From: Massariosphaeria phaeospora
Taxonomy: Eukaryota > Ascomycota > Dothideomycetes > Pleosporales
Assembly: GCA_011032825.1 (NCBI GenBank)
Contig: JAADJZ010000006.1
Location: 248,001-312,000 of the forward strand
DNA length: 64,000 nt
Direction: 5' to 3'
Positions 34,596-45,939 of the stretch are shown here, in pieces (the stretch's first letter is position 1; the number at the start of each line of letters is the position of its first letter). Position numbers and translations under genes: made by a program. The notes below the pieces were generated by a model. The model was not told where the DNA came from. It searched no databases and saw nothing but the letters and a program-made list of their open reading frames with translations.

Positions 34596-35336
34596 GTATT
34601 CAATACCACAGGAGCCCCGGTCTAGGTTAAGAGCGTTCAACCCCCAATGAAGCTGCTCCGAAGCATCGTTCGGCAAGCTGACTCTGTTGCCACGAGGCTG
34701 AGGCTGAGGCTGAGGCTCGATGGTATTGTCGTGTGAGGAAGACATGGCAAGCGACAGTGCATTTAAATCGTCGGCAATGTCCATTTCTTCCTTAGACGCT
34801 TCCAAAGCCGAACATACATTACTCGGCCTAGTTTTAGCTTTGAGCTCCAACTCATAGATCCTTTGGTCGTGAGCGAACTGCGCCTCGAGTTGGCGGTGCT
34901 CTTCGTAGTATCGATTGTACTGCTCGCTGGTCAAGCGATCAAAGGGAAGATAGGAAGCGCTATGCTCCGCTTCGCGTGCGTCCCAGATGTGTTTAGCTTC
35001 GTTGCTCACACATTCATGGCAGTGGAACGGAGTATTCGAAGCATTCCCAAGAGGGTCTAGGCAATTCGATCCACAATCCTCTACCAGGTCGGTGCGGATG
35101 CGATGTGAGCATGCGAGTTGGTGGTACAGACGCCCTCGGCACGGTGCGAAGCGCTTCGTTCGAAAGACATTTGATGTGTTGACTGAGGGCGCTTGCAGCA
35201 GAGGAGGCGCAGGACTAGGCGTCACTTCAGCTCCAGTACTGGTTGGGCCAGCGCTCCACCCAAACCGGCAAGATAGAATAACATTAGTTGATGGGACGTT
35301 CGACTGCGGCCCAAAGGCATCGTGGGAGAAATCCAT
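34587..35336 (-). CDS. Unknown protein with Cys/His module, 3' end replaced by LTR
   Basis: From ATG 35336 (MDFSHDAFGPQ) the frame runs 249 codons. The last two sense codons and the TAG stop come from the Copia LTR; before insertion it had about 270 residues. Residues 66-109 form a Cys/His module: C66-x5-H72-x3-C76-x-H78-x-I-R, C88-x2-N-C92, F104-x-C106-x2-C109, the same spacing as in the protein at 16363-18060. A charged helical region (about 115-165) and a QPQPQP repeat follow. It could bind zinc. The function is unknown. Because only the C-terminal tail was lost, the protein may still work. Confidence 0.6.
   Translation of the reverse strand: MDFSHDAFGPQSNVPSTNVILSCRFGWSAGPTSTGAEVTPSPAPPLLQAPSVNTSNVFRTKRFAPCRGRLYHQLACSHRIRTDLVEDCGSNCLDPLGNASNTPFHCHECVSNEAKHIWDAREAEHSASYLPFDRLTSEQYNRYYEEHRQLEAQFAHDQRIYELELKAKTRPSNVCSALEASKEEMDIADDLNALSLAMSSSHDNTIEPQPQPQPRGNRVSLPNDASEQLHWGLNALNLDRGSCGIEYCN
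34596..34600 (+). repeat. Target site duplication, right copy (GTATT)
   Basis: This matches 29268-29272. Confidence 0.9.
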
Positions 35337-36113
35337 GGCTGATATGTCGGGTACGAATAGTTGTAGCGCAGTAAGTAGAGTGGTGTCAGATGATGACTTG
35401 GTTGTTGCCTTGAGCGGTGATTCTGCGTGGTAAAGATTTCCGGTAGGAGAGAAAAGTCGTTGGTAAGAGAGCGGGAAGAAGATAAGAAGCTCTGGCTTGA
35501 GTGTTATTCGTGATCTCGTGGATGCATTGTGTGCGCACAGAGCGCTTCCAAGTCGAGCCGTGTAACCTATAGCCTTGCGCCAAGACTACTTCCAGGAGAA
35601 AGGTTGGCCGGGGGAAAGTTCATATTCGGGGTCAAACGATGATGAAGATATGCTGTGTGCGATAAGACGCGTGAATAGCAGCGTTGTGACGCGTTTGCTG
35701 GGATGCGAGCGATGGATGAGGTTCCGGAAGGTGATGGGCGCGTCGAGGTTTCAACGCGGGCGGCCGGTTCTCCACTAGCCTGGCGGGGCTAGTGTCCAGG
35801 TGACGTCGACGTCACGTGTAGAATCTTCGAGATCTTCCGAGGTTGCTGCCTTCGGCGCGCTCATGGGTCACTATCTTACAATTGAAGTGTAGAAGACTCT
35901 TCACTACTGGTCTGCAAGTCTCTAGGTGGCGCAGGCAGACAAAGAAAATGACTACAACAAAGAGGCAATAATCTGCTCGTCACCCTAGGGATTGCGCAAA
36001 AGTCAATAGCCTCAGGTACACCTTTCAACGGCAATTCCATCCCCGAACGTTGCTATCCATTAAAGCTTGATGGCCTGGCCAGATTCACAATTTCCGTCGC
36101 CCACAACGCGCGG
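35337..36113. other. Intergenic region
   Basis: No supported gene. It holds the 5' flank of the Cys/His gene and the 3' flank of the MFS gene. Confidence 0.5.
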
Positions 36114-37887
36114 TCAGATTAAGAACCTGAACCCATGCTCCTGAGCGACGCCCGGAACAGCATTAATCGCACCCTCAACATGTTCGCCTTTATCGAGCTT
36201 CTTGTTCAGCCGACTGAGAATCATCCGCATGACAACGGTCATGACGATGGCCAACGCTGCAGTTGCGCAGTCCACGCTTAGCGGCAACACCAAGTTCGGC
36301 TGCTGGTTCCCTTTTGGCTGCGGGTACATGTAGCTCGCATAGATGGAGCTGGTGTTCGAGATGGCGTTGATGAACGCCAGGGCCGCCGCACGTTTCGCTG
36401 CTGGACGAGGCAGCGAGTTCGATATCCAGGCTAGTGCTACGACATATCCTGTGTAGACACCAGGCACCATGAGCATCATAGCTGCGTAGCGGGCCCCCAC
36501 CGAGCTCGTAGCCGCGCAGAGGATGAATGCAGCTACGCCGACGCAGAGAGGAATTGTGATATGGAAGAACCGTTCGCCGGTCCGATCAGCATGCCAAGCG
36601 TTGAGGTAGGTGGTAATCACCGCAAGGACGTATGGAGGAGAAGTGAGTAGAAGCGTCTGTACGTTTGGGTAGCCCAAAGTTTTCACGACCGTCGGGAAAA
36701 AGTTCGTGACTGATGCCGAGGACACGATGGACAATAAGAGGATCGTCAGCACCCAGGTCTTGATGTCGAGTAGAGCGAGCTTCAATCCATGGAAAAATGT
36801 CTGAGACTCTGCAGATGTCCAGTCATCCTCGCCGACGTCTTCTTGTAACCGATACGCAGCGAGTTGGCGCTCTTCTTCCGTGAGCCACGAGGTGGTGCGC
36901 GGCATGTTTGGCAAAACCCAGAATGCACCAATAGCGATGATTACGGTGATTACACCTTCGATGATGAATACCCATCTCCAAGCACGGAGCCCTTTGGTAT
37001 AGTCCTTCAATTGTCAGAGGTGATCCGAAGTTATTCGGAACACTAACCATGTTGCTTGTGATGCCAGCTGTAACAAGACCTCCGAACGCGCCAGATACGA
37101 GTGATCCGGAATACAGGATTGCTGTTCTAAATCCAAGCTCTTTTCGAGTATCTAGCGGCTGTTCAGTACACCAGATTCGTTGACCTGAGAAGATGGACTT
37201 ACACCACGATGAGAGGTAGAACAGGCACCCTGGAAAGTACGCCGCTTCTACGAAACCCAAGAAAAATCGGCATGCTACAAGAGCTCCAAAGTTTTCACAG
37301 GCCCCAGTAGCTCCCGAGATGATTCCCCAGACGATCATGCAGGCCGGTAGATAGATTGCAGGTTTACCTGTCTTGTTGAGGAAGAGGTTGGATGGAACTG
37401 CGCAATGTAATTTAGCCGCTATCTTTTGATACTTGTGCTGAAGCCTTACTCTGCATCAGAATGTATCCGACGAATAGAATAGATATTACGGTCTTTAATC
37501 CAAGTCAGTAACATGAACCATCATGGCAACGACTGGCATACTTGATACTGAGTACTGGATAGATCCAGCTCATCCTGCAGCCCTGCTAATCGAACCGCCG
37601 CGATATTGTTTCTGTCTGAAATACTCAGTATACTGCTACATATTGACCCAGTTAAACATACCTAGATAGTTCATGATGTACATCAGAATGATCATCGGAA
37701 GCAGTCTAGTATCAATTTTCCTCTTCAGCTTCGCTTCCGCCGCCACTCGATGCTCCTGGGTCATTGCAGCCACAAGCGGCGGCGGCTGCAGCTTCGAACT
37801 CGAATGTCCGTGGCCGGGTTCGGTGTGCGCAACAACATCGTCCGAGATGTGGTCTGCCGTCGCTTTGGTGTCGATTCCTGTCGCCAT
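36114..37887 (-). CDS. MFS transporter, Dal5/allantoate-permease (ACS) type
   Basis: There are six exons: 37887-37662, 37615-37542, 37492-37450, 37397-37203, 37151-37048 and 37004-36114. The introns are 43-52 nt, and all join in frame to give 510 residues. The start is ATG 37887 (MATGIDTKAT). A hydrophilic N-terminal tail leads to the first helix, and the joined NYLDRNNIAAVRLAG is the signature after helix 1 of the anion:cation symporter family. Helices and the central charged loop (TSAESQTFF) follow the usual 12-TM pattern, with a short cytoplasmic C-tail. It probably imports a small organic anion such as allantoate, nicotinate or a vitamin by proton symport; the substrate is not predictable. 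Confidence 0.85.
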
Positions 37888-38127
37888 ATTCTCGGTGGGA
37901 GACGGAGATGCGAAGGTCCCGTAATGGGCTCGTTCAGCTTAAACACAGCGCAGTTAGAGTGACGTGATGGTGGGAGTACAAAGAGGGGGGTGTTGGAGAC
38001 ACAGCAATTAAGAAGATTGGGCGCACAGAAGCTTTCACTTATACGAAGCGAAGCTTGTCGGCAAACGACAGAACATGGGTAATGGAAATTGATGTGTTTA
38101 CTCTTCGTAATTAGAAATCTTGATTAC

Positions 38128-38696
38128 CTACATACGCCGCCAACCAGGATCGCGTCCTCTTCCCGGGCTCCAGTACTGCTGCTTGCCATGATGCGGACAG
38201 CCGACGATCTCGCATACACGTCTGGGTAATGTGCCTTTCGAGGAGATCTCGATGCAGAAGAGAGCTAAAGGGGAGCTAGCAGTTCCGGTGCTATAGCGTT
38301 CGCAAGCCGGTGTGGTCCATGTGATGGCTCGGCGTTGGTGGCTAGAGGGGAAGTGGTGGGAAAGGGTGATCTCTGTGGGGGGTGCGGCAAGGATGAACGG
38401 GCCGTTCTGTCCTGAGTGGAGGATTTCGGGTTGAACGAAGGACAAGGATGCAGGGTACTCTTCAACATGCAGTTAGACACGGACAGGACGATAAGGGTTA
38501 GATACTCACAAATCGCCGGCGTCCAAGTTGCGCGCCGTTTTGAAGCTTCAGCAAGCTTAACCGGAGACAGAGGCTGACGGCAAGGCTTGATCTCCGCCCT
38601 CAGGTTCAACCTGCTTGACGCCTTTCGGGTCTGATAGATGGGTAAGGTTCGGGACTCTGAGCTCATGAGGTCACTTTCGCAGCCACACGGATCCAA
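38128..38696 (-). CDS. Hypothetical protein, exon junction unresolved
   Basis: One frame starts at ATG 38696 (MDPCGCESDLM) and runs through KRRATWTPAIC. A second frame, ending with TAG near 38128, covers FVQPEILHSGQNGPF to GRGRDPGWRRM. Both are Pro/Ser/Arg-rich and coding-like. A GTGAGT donor follows TWTPAI, with CTAAC and TTGAAG downstream, but that junction creates a stop in the second frame; GTTAAG..GAAGAG keeps the frame but removes more sequence. I recognise no family. It could be a decayed gene. Confidence 0.3.
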
Positions 38697-39116
38697 AGAT
38701 CACCGAGATTGCTCTAACCTGATACAATTTAGCCGTGAACTGAACCTTGAAACAACACCAAAGTCCCATCTCGGTGTCCACAGTCACCTACAGAGTACTG
38801 TCTTCAATACATCTTCACTTACAAGTTCTAAGCCCTATATAATTATTCTACTCAGTTGTTTTCGACATAGTCTATTTTTATTGTCTAGCTGTGGTGGTCG
38901 CTACCTGCCAAGTCATTTGAATGACGCAAGCCCAGCACCCCATGTACCTCGCCACTGCCAAACTCTTATGGGCAAACGCAATCGTCCAGCCTCTTAAGTC
39001 CGCGTGATTCCAAGCCAAATGTTATATGTAGATATACCCCCAGGAGCGTCTGCTAGCAGAAAGACGCCGCACATAAAGATCATAGCGACTCTACGGCAAC
39101 CTCCAGGACAAACATC
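38697..39116. other. Intergenic region upstream of GH128 gene
   Basis: No gene seen. It separates divergent genes. Confidence 0.4.
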
Positions 39117-40127
39117 ATGGCGCCTCACACCTCCAGCAAAAGCAGACGAATACCACACGCAGCTCTAGCGCTCCTCTTCCTTCCCGTGTTCTTCTCGGTT
39201 ACCGTCTCCCAAGACACCAACTCAAAACGCGGCATAGCCTACATGAACACCCAAGGACCCGACAACGCGCTCCTCCTCTCATCCCAATCCCCGCTATCCT
39301 GGTACTACAACTGGTCTCCCTACCCCAACACCCCGCAAATCCCCTCCGACGACCTCGAATTCATCCCGCTAATCCACGGCATCGACGGTGCGGAAGACCA
39401 GCAGACCGCAGACGCAATAAACCGGCTTCCCTCCTCTTCGCGCCACATACTCTCCTTCAACGAGCCAGACGGCACGCGAGACAGCGGAGGCAGCAACATC
39501 GAGCCTGAGGATGCGGCGCGAGCATATAACGATCATATAGCGCCGTACCGGAATGGGGAGAGAAAGTGGTTGATTTCGCATCCGAGTACAACGGGGTCGC
39601 CGAACGGGTTGGATTGGCTGCAGAGGTTCAATGCGTCGTGCTATGAGATTGACGAAGAAAACGGGTGCCCGACGGACTTTATTGCTGTGCATTGGTATGG
39701 CGCGTTTGATGGGCTGGCGTCATGGTTGGGAACTCTAGATGAGTTCTACAATGGCAACACATCGCGGTCTGAGCCCTTGAGGATATGGGTCACGGAGATG
39801 GCGTTGCCGCAGGCGGACGTGGATGCCACCGTTGCTATGATGAATCAAACATTACCGTATCTGGACCAGCTGGATTATGTGGAGAAGTATTCATGGTTTG
39901 GGGCTTTTAGAACGGATGATGCGAATGAATGGACGGGCGATAGTGTCGCGTTATTTGACGATGATGGGGGACTAACAAATTTAGGGGCGCTGTATTTGGG
40001 TGGCGAGGCGAATGGATTCCGGACCGGACAGAAAGGCGACGTGGAAGGAGCTGCCGCACATCTCCATGCTAATATCGGGCTCATATTTTCGCTCCTGGTC
40101 GGTGCTGTTCTGTTCTTGAGTCGGTAG
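39117..40127 (+). CDS. GH128-type glycoside hydrolase (Asl1-like), GPI-anchored
   Basis: This is a single exon of 336 codons from ATG 39117. A signal peptide (ALALLFLPVFFSVTVSQ) precedes the catalytic domain, which starts at SKRGIAYMN. The family's general acid is expected in LSFNEPD (about residue 116) and the nucleophile in IWVTEMAL (about residue 226). Conserved aromatic residues (WYYNWSPYP, AVHWYG) line the TIM-barrel cleft. The C-terminus is hydrophobic (IGLIFSLLVGAVLFLS) after a small-residue region, fitting GPI attachment. GH128 enzymes cut beta-1,3-glucan, and fungal Asl1 relatives act in the cell wall. It is likely a wall-remodelling protein at the cell surface. Confidence 0.85.
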   Translation: MAPHTSSKSRRIPHAALALLFLPVFFSVTVSQDTNSKRGIAYMNTQGPDNALLLSSQSPLSWYYNWSPYPNTPQIPSDDLEFIPLIHGIDGAEDQQTADAINRLPSSSRHILSFNEPDGTRDSGGSNIEPEDAARAYNDHIAPYRNGERKWLISHPSTTGSPNGLDWLQRFNASCYEIDEENGCPTDFIAVHWYGAFDGLASWLGTLDEFYNGNTSRSEPLRIWVTEMALPQADVDATVAMMNQTLPYLDQLDYVEKYSWFGAFRTDDANEWTGDSVALFDDDGGLTNLGALYLGGEANGFRTGQKGDVEGAAAHLHANIGLIFSLLVGAVLFLSR

Positions 40128-40398
40128 CTGGAGTATTTGTATTGTTGATACCCTAGACGGCCATTGAAGATGCAATAACACAGTCCGAAACACGCAGAAC
40201 AACGAATCTGGGAACAGGCCGTGGCCCAATGGAATTTTATCGACCAGACACCGGAGAAAATGAAGCCCCAATCATGCCAGAGCATACATAAAGTTATGGA
40301 AAAAGCCCTTTGATTCATTCGCTCATGACTCCCATACCGTGTCCCATACCGCCGACCTTGTATCCGCGTCTCAGCTAAGCGTCCATTAAATCGAGCGC

Positions 40399-41229
40399 TT
40401 ATGCAGCGGTGATAGCCTGGCGGGTAGCGCGTCCACGCTGCCTCGTGTTCATTCGGATGGACCCAGTCTGGGGACCCTTAGGCACGACCTCCTGGCCTTC
40501 GGTAAGGATGAGCTCAATGTGGGAAGGGTTCGACATGTAGGGGTTGATCTGCAGAATTTATCAGGTGTGGCTCATGAGATAGCGTCTGTGCAATACGTAC
40601 ACGACCGTGAGCACGGTATGTGCGCCTTCGCTGCTTAGGAGCCTGGTTGACCTGGATGTGCTTGACGATCAAGTTGCTGGTGTCAAGACCCTTGGTGTCG
40701 GCGTTGGCTTCAGCGTTCTTGAGAAGACCGAGGAGGAACTCGGCGGACTTGACGGGCCAGCGAGCCCTGGAGACACCGAATGCCTTGCCTGTAAACAAAA
40801 CATCAGCCATGGGTTCAAGACTCCAGCTTCTTATTGCGACCCAATCATCATCCAAGCAATGGCCAGCACTCAGATCCGTGAATTTCGAGGATTCATCCAG
40901 CAAAAAGGGCCAAACTCACCCTGGGAAGCCCGGCCGGTGCCACCAGCGTATCGCCTCATGGGAATGGCCTCCTTGTGTTCCAGGACATTTTGGAGGTACG
41001 TCACGGCGCGCTCGAGCTTCCAGCCGTTGATTGCCTGCGCCGTCTCGCGAGTGTTCTTGAAGGAGACACGAAGGTAGCTGCCGCGAGCCCGGGCGGACTT
41101 TGCGTTCTCGATAGCGGTTGCTGCGTATCGAACCTGCGCCGGGTTAGCCACCGCATCTCTGCCGGTTTATGGACCAGAGAACAATCGCGCGATTGACTGG
41201 TGCAGCTTGCAGGGCATTCGACGTACCAT
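40399..41229 (-). CDS. RPL17: 60S ribosomal protein L17 (uL22)
   Basis: There are four coding exons: 41229-41227 (the ATG only), 41133-40920, 40788-40601 and 40548-40399. The introns are 93, 131 and 52 nt, and the total is 184 residues, the same as yeast Rpl17. The protein opens [19 protein letters not shown] and contains [20 protein letters not shown], both diagnostic for uL22, which lines the peptide exit tunnel of the large subunit. The first intron (GTACGT..CTAACCCGGCGCAG) falls directly after the initiator codon. The gene is divergent from fibrillarin, 316 bp away; both serve ribosome production. Confidence 0.95.
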
Positions 41230-41545
41230 CGTGTTGTGTGGGCGTGATGAGTCCTGTGGTTAGTGGAGGTCGCTGTGCGAAGTCGGTTGTAAAACCAAAT
41301 TCGCTGCGTGTGGGCTCGGCAAAACTGGCGGTCCGTGACTTAGCGGCTTGGCGCGGGACGAACTTTTTCAATTTGGAGCTCTCATAAGTTCGGCCTGCAC
41401 GTTTCGACCGACGCACCCGCAAAGCTCCCTCACACTGCCGCACTCGATAAATCGGTCGCTTACACACTGCGACACAGCTTACGACAGCGCATAGCACGTC
41501 GAACCGCTCACTCAACACTCGTACCCACTAGCATCCTGCTTCCTG
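41230..41545. promoter_or_regulatory. Shared divergent promoter, RPL17/NOP1
   Basis: A 316-bp interval lies between the two start codons of two ribosome-biogenesis genes on opposite strands, so it must hold both core promoters and 5' leaders. I did not identify a specific factor site. Confidence 0.5.
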
Positions 41546-42921
41546 ATGGCTTTCACTCCGAGAGGCCGTGGTGGATTTGGCGGTGACCGTGGCCGCGGAG
41601 GCAGTCGCGGTGGCTTTGGTGGAGGTGATCGTGGAGGACGAGGGTATGCGCTCCCTCTGGAGTTTCCAGTATGTCCAAATCTGACTTGAGATACAGAGGT
41701 GCTCGTGGCGGTTTCGGCGGAGGTCGTGGACGCGGTGCTCCTAGGGGTGCACCAGGTGGACGAGGAGGTGGGCGCGGCGCACCCCGAGGAGGACCACGGG
41801 GTGGCCGCGGTGGAGCCCGTGGCGGAGCGTTCGTATTACTCCAATCGACTAACGGAGCTGTGCAAACTAACAATCCTTTAGCAAGATCATTGTCGAACCG
41901 CACAGGCACGCAGGCGTCTTCATTGCTCGCGGTAAAGAGGACCTCCTTGTCACGAAGAATATGACCCCTGGCGAATCGGTTGGTCTACATAAACACCGTT
42001 GCATGGAAAGGTGCTAACCTGCTATAGGTGTATGGCGAGAAGAGAATCTCTATTGGAAACTCAGCCTCCGGTGCCAACGATGACGACGCGCCTGCCAGTT
42101 CCGTCGAATACAGGGTCTGGAATCCCTTCAGGCAAGTCCAGCTCTGGTTACGTTTGAAAGTGGTGAATGCTAATACTCAGTAGGAGTAAGTTGGCCGCCG
42201 GTATTCTGGGTGGTATCGACAATGTAAGAACACAGACTCCGTAATAACTTGGGACTCTTTTTAACAACGACCTAGATCTACATGGGCCCTGGGAGCAAAG
42301 TTCTTTACTTGGGTGCGGCTTCTGGCACCTCAGTTTCTCACGTAGCCGATATCGTCGGTCCTGAAGGTACCGTCTTTGCCGTTGAGTTCTCGCACAGGTC
42401 AGGACGCGACCTCATCAACATGGCCACACATCGAACCGTGAGTTATCCTGTCTATACGATGTTTTATATCTGCTAATCAAGTCCAGAATGTCATTCCCAT
42501 CGTTGAAGACGCCCGGCACCCTCTCAAGTACCGAATGTTGCTTCCTTTGATCGACTGCATCTTCGCCGACGTTGCACAGCCTGATCAGGCCCGTATCGTT
42601 GGATTGAACGCGTATGTGCAACTTTATCTCAAACAGTTATTATTGCCAGCTAACAAGTTTTAGTGGCCTCTTCCTCAAAGTTGGAGGTGGTGTAGTCATC
42701 TCCATCAAAGCCAACTGCGTACGTACATCTGAGCTCACACCTGCCGTCCCTTTCCACTAACCACCTCTCAGATTGACTCGACCGCCCAGCCAGAAGCTGT
42801 CTTTGCCATGGAAGTGAATAAGTTGAGGGAGATGGGAATCAAGCCTAAGGAGCAGCTGACCCTCGAACCATTCGAGCGTGACCACGCTATGGTGGTTGGC
42901 GTTTACTCGAGGGCGGCTTAG
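41546..42921 (+). CDS. NOP1: Fibrillarin, snoRNP 2'-O-methyltransferase
   Basis: There are nine exons: 41546-41643, 41697-41828, 41882-41978, 42028-42131, 42184-42223, 42276-42437, 42487-42611, 42664-42718 and 42772-42921; 320 residues. The N-terminal ~75 residues are a Gly/Arg-rich (GAR) domain. The methyltransferase fold follows: [21 protein letters not shown] binds SAM, and [11 protein letters not shown] and [12 protein letters not shown] are family blocks. It methylates pre-rRNA ribose in box C/D snoRNPs in the nucleolus. Intron 4 (42132-42183) has a GC donor (GCAAGT), and intron 2 has a weak GTTCGT donor. All joins keep the conserved fibrillarin frame. Confidence 0.95.
42132..42183 (+). 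other. GC-AG intron in fibrillarin gene
   Basis: The exon ends ..TTCAG, then GCAAGT, and the intron ends CAGTAG. This joins AG+G to restore [15 protein letters not shown]. No GT donor nearby keeps the frame. Confidence 0.85.
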
Positions 42922-43660
42922 ATGCCGTGCCAGGGCCCCAATCTCTTTGCTTGTTATATGACGTGGATGCTCTTGATATGTACTGTAATTTCAGGGCCAT
43001 CGGCGTTTCTGGCGCTCCAGGGGTTTGGCGGACTGCGCGGCAAAAGCTCGTAGTTCCTATTCACGTTGCGTCGAGATGATCATCTCGTAAAATTTTACAT
43101 ATTTGATTCCTCCATTATCTCCCTGCATTTACAATAGTCGTTTTCTTTGTCGCATGTTGATTCTGTGGTACTTTTTCCACCATGTTTTGGTCCGTTCCAG
43201 CAGTCGTACGCGACAGGTATGGCAGCTATTATGGTGCTACATGCTATTGTCGCTGGAGTACCTCAGAACTGCACCGTACTAGAACGAATCTTTTGCAGTG
43301 TTTGCCGCTCGTGTCTTTTGAGCACATTTGACGGTGGTCACGAGTAAAGTTGTGATGCTGTGAAAGGTGGTACTGGGGGGCTCGATGAACGTTCTATTGG
43401 GTATGGTGCTCTAGAGAGATTGGAGAGCACTACAGTGTGCACTGCTAGAGGCTCACCCCGCCTCAACTTCCTTCCTCCCCTTCCTTTTCTCTGGATCTGT
43501 TCATACTGGCTAAGATAGACAGCTTCTCCAAATTGTATCGGAACGATTCTCCTAGACCAAGGCCTCTGCTCAAGCTGCGGACCCCGCTGGCCAGCTCACC
43601 AAGATCTTTCTAAGGCGCTTCTCATTTCTCGGACTCTCGTCGAAACCTTGGCCAGTTCAG
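42922..43660. other. Intergenic region
   Basis: No supported gene. A 66-codon frame at 43147 has no usual ATG context or homologue. Confidence 0.45.
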
Positions 43661-44454
43661 ATGTCTTCCGCCTGGGATCAATCGCCATCCCGACCCGGCG
43701 CTGGTCTGAAATGTGACAACGAAGATAACGAAAAACATATGCCAGTGCCATCTGATGGTCAGGTCAATCTCGACGGGACAAGACCTTCCGAGTATGAAAT
43801 CCAGTCGGCCCCATCGAGAACGGGATTTCGCTCCAGATTCCCGTTCGTCTCTCAGAAACTGTTGTCGCAGTGGCAAGAATGAAATCCAATTCGAGTATGG
43901 GGTCTAGGCACGCTATGCTGCTGTCTCGTCATCGGCGCGCTCCTCGGCATCATCATCACAACACGCAACTACAACCACAAGCCGATACCAGACTGGCCAT
44001 ACGGCCTGACCATCAATACCATTATCGCAGCGTATAGCGTTGTGATCAAGACTGCAGCGGGTCTAGTGCTCGCGGAAGGAATCAGCCATCTCAAATGGAC
44101 GAGCTTGGAGAGACCCTCTTCGCTCCGGAGTTTCATGGTTCACGACGAGGCTAGCCGAGGCCCTTGGGGTGCCGTGTCGCTTCTTTGGAGCAATAGAGGA
44201 CGCCATGTTTCCTCGCTTGGTGCTCTGCTTACGCTTTCGCTGTTGTTGCTCGATCCGTTTTCGCAGCAGATTGTTCGGTACTACGACTGTTCGCAGGTTG
44301 ACCATACTTTGATGGCGGTACTTCCGAGGACAAATACATATCTAGAGAGGGTTAAATTCAGCGGGCTAGGGATCAGTTCTATACCACCCAAACTCCGAGA
44401 CGCCGCATACCAGGGCTTGTTCGCTGCCGATAAGCCCCAGGTGCCCACGTAACT
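43661..44454 (+). pseudogene. DUF3176 membrane protein, 5' half (interrupted)
   Basis: From ATG 43661 (MSSAWDQSPS) one frame runs to the hAT border, with a single TGA at 43880-43882, just before the first membrane helix (VWGLGTLCCCLVIGALLG). Family blocks follow: PDWPYGLTINTII, LAEGISHLKW, SRGPWGAVSLLW, GRHVSSLGALLTLSLLLLDPF and PRTNTYLERV. The frame reaches the AAYQGLF region, where DUF3176 proteins normally pass into a CPTGNCTF motif; that motif lies 6.9 kb away at 51370. The nonsense codon and the insertion make this a dead gene. Confidence 0.85.
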
Positions 44455-45939
44455 CAGTGTTTGACATGGGCGATCTGGAATTCCTCCATTCGCCAATGGG
44501 CAAACCCAGAGATTTCCATGGAGGCCAAGCAATGTGCCATGCTCCATACTAACTTGTATGGGTAATACATCTGCAGGGTCTCAACGCTTAATTGTACGGT
44601 CGCTATCAAAGCCTTAGAGGTGAGCCAGAGGCGTCACGTGTCAGTGTACAGATGTTATGATGTAGCTTGATTGTTGCCAGCTACGTACACTGTATGGATT
44701 GCCCCGCCGAGGTACGCCATTGCCTGCCTAAATGAGTGTTGCTGTTGCCCTGTAAAGTGAATACAGCGATCGTCGTCGCCTCAATCCTTGTTCTCCTCAT
44801 CCTGATCTTCTTGAAACAGTACGTTGCCAGCCATTGACTCATCGCATGTAGATAGATCAACAGGAGGGGGAAATTCCTCATCTACAGCAAACTCCGCGCC
44901 ACGTAGCTTATCGTAGTGGTGCGATACATCAACTAGGCCTGATTTGCCCTAGTTTTGTAAGCAAAGTGAAGCCTCAAGCGTGAGCTCTAGTATCCGATTG
45001 CGCAGGGGTGTAAGTATAAGGCCTGCCTGGCTGAATATCCTCTCTGGTTCGGAGCTTATGGCTGGGATAGAGAGTATATCAATCGCGAGGCGTGAGAGCC
45101 GTGGAAATTGAGCCTTAACAGCAGGCCTTCTCCAATACAGCGCTGGCGCTACACGAGCTAACTCCCGCGGCTCGCGAAGAAAGGCATCCAGCTCATCTCG
45201 AACTGGAGAGGGCAGTGGGAGCTGCAGGTCCCCCTCAAGCTCCTCATTGAGCTTCCGATACTTCTTCTTTGAAGGGCCTCGGTTGCCAGTAATCTCTGCT
45301 AACGAAGCTCTTGATTCCTGTGAGGATGGAACATCCTCAGGTAGCGTGAGAGGCAGCTTTACGTACTCCTTTTGATAGAGCTGGCGTACATGGGCAACTC
45401 CTTGAGTAGCCTACTCAGTGCCCCACTCCTTTTCAAGCAGAGCTTTCTTGCCTCGTAGATTCAGTAGGATAGCAGCGGCGTACGCTGGGGATCTCCCAAT
45501 GATATCATAGTAGTAGTGAGCTTTCTGCCAGGCCTGTTCGATTGCTAACCACATGTACCTGTGACATTCCTCCTGAGAGGCTTCATACTTGACTTTTACA
45601 GTCTCTAGCCCCCGCATAAGGATCTTGATACAGCGGCTAACTTCTGCTACTCCCATATCAATGGTTTCGTCAGGTCTGCCCTCTAGGAGCTTTGTGGCAT
45701 CCTTGAACGGTCCTAGGACCTCAATCAACTCTTTGATTACCTCCCAATCATGAGGATTCATGCGGTTTTGGAGTACAATCCGGGTGAGAGTATCCGCAGG
45801 CAACTCATTGAGTGGCTTTTCAATACGCCTGGCCACAAGTGACTCATAGCGGGTAGTTTCGTCATCCAAAAACACTTCGAGCGCGTCCTGTAACCGAGCG
45901 CCGCGCGCAGCCATATCGTACGTCGAATTCCATCTGAGC

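Noticed and set aside
37398..37449. Apparent breaks in the 36-38 kb MFS gene taken as frameshifts
   Set aside because: Each break coincides with a short GT..AG intron, and the joined exons recover conserved family motifs, so the gene is intact.
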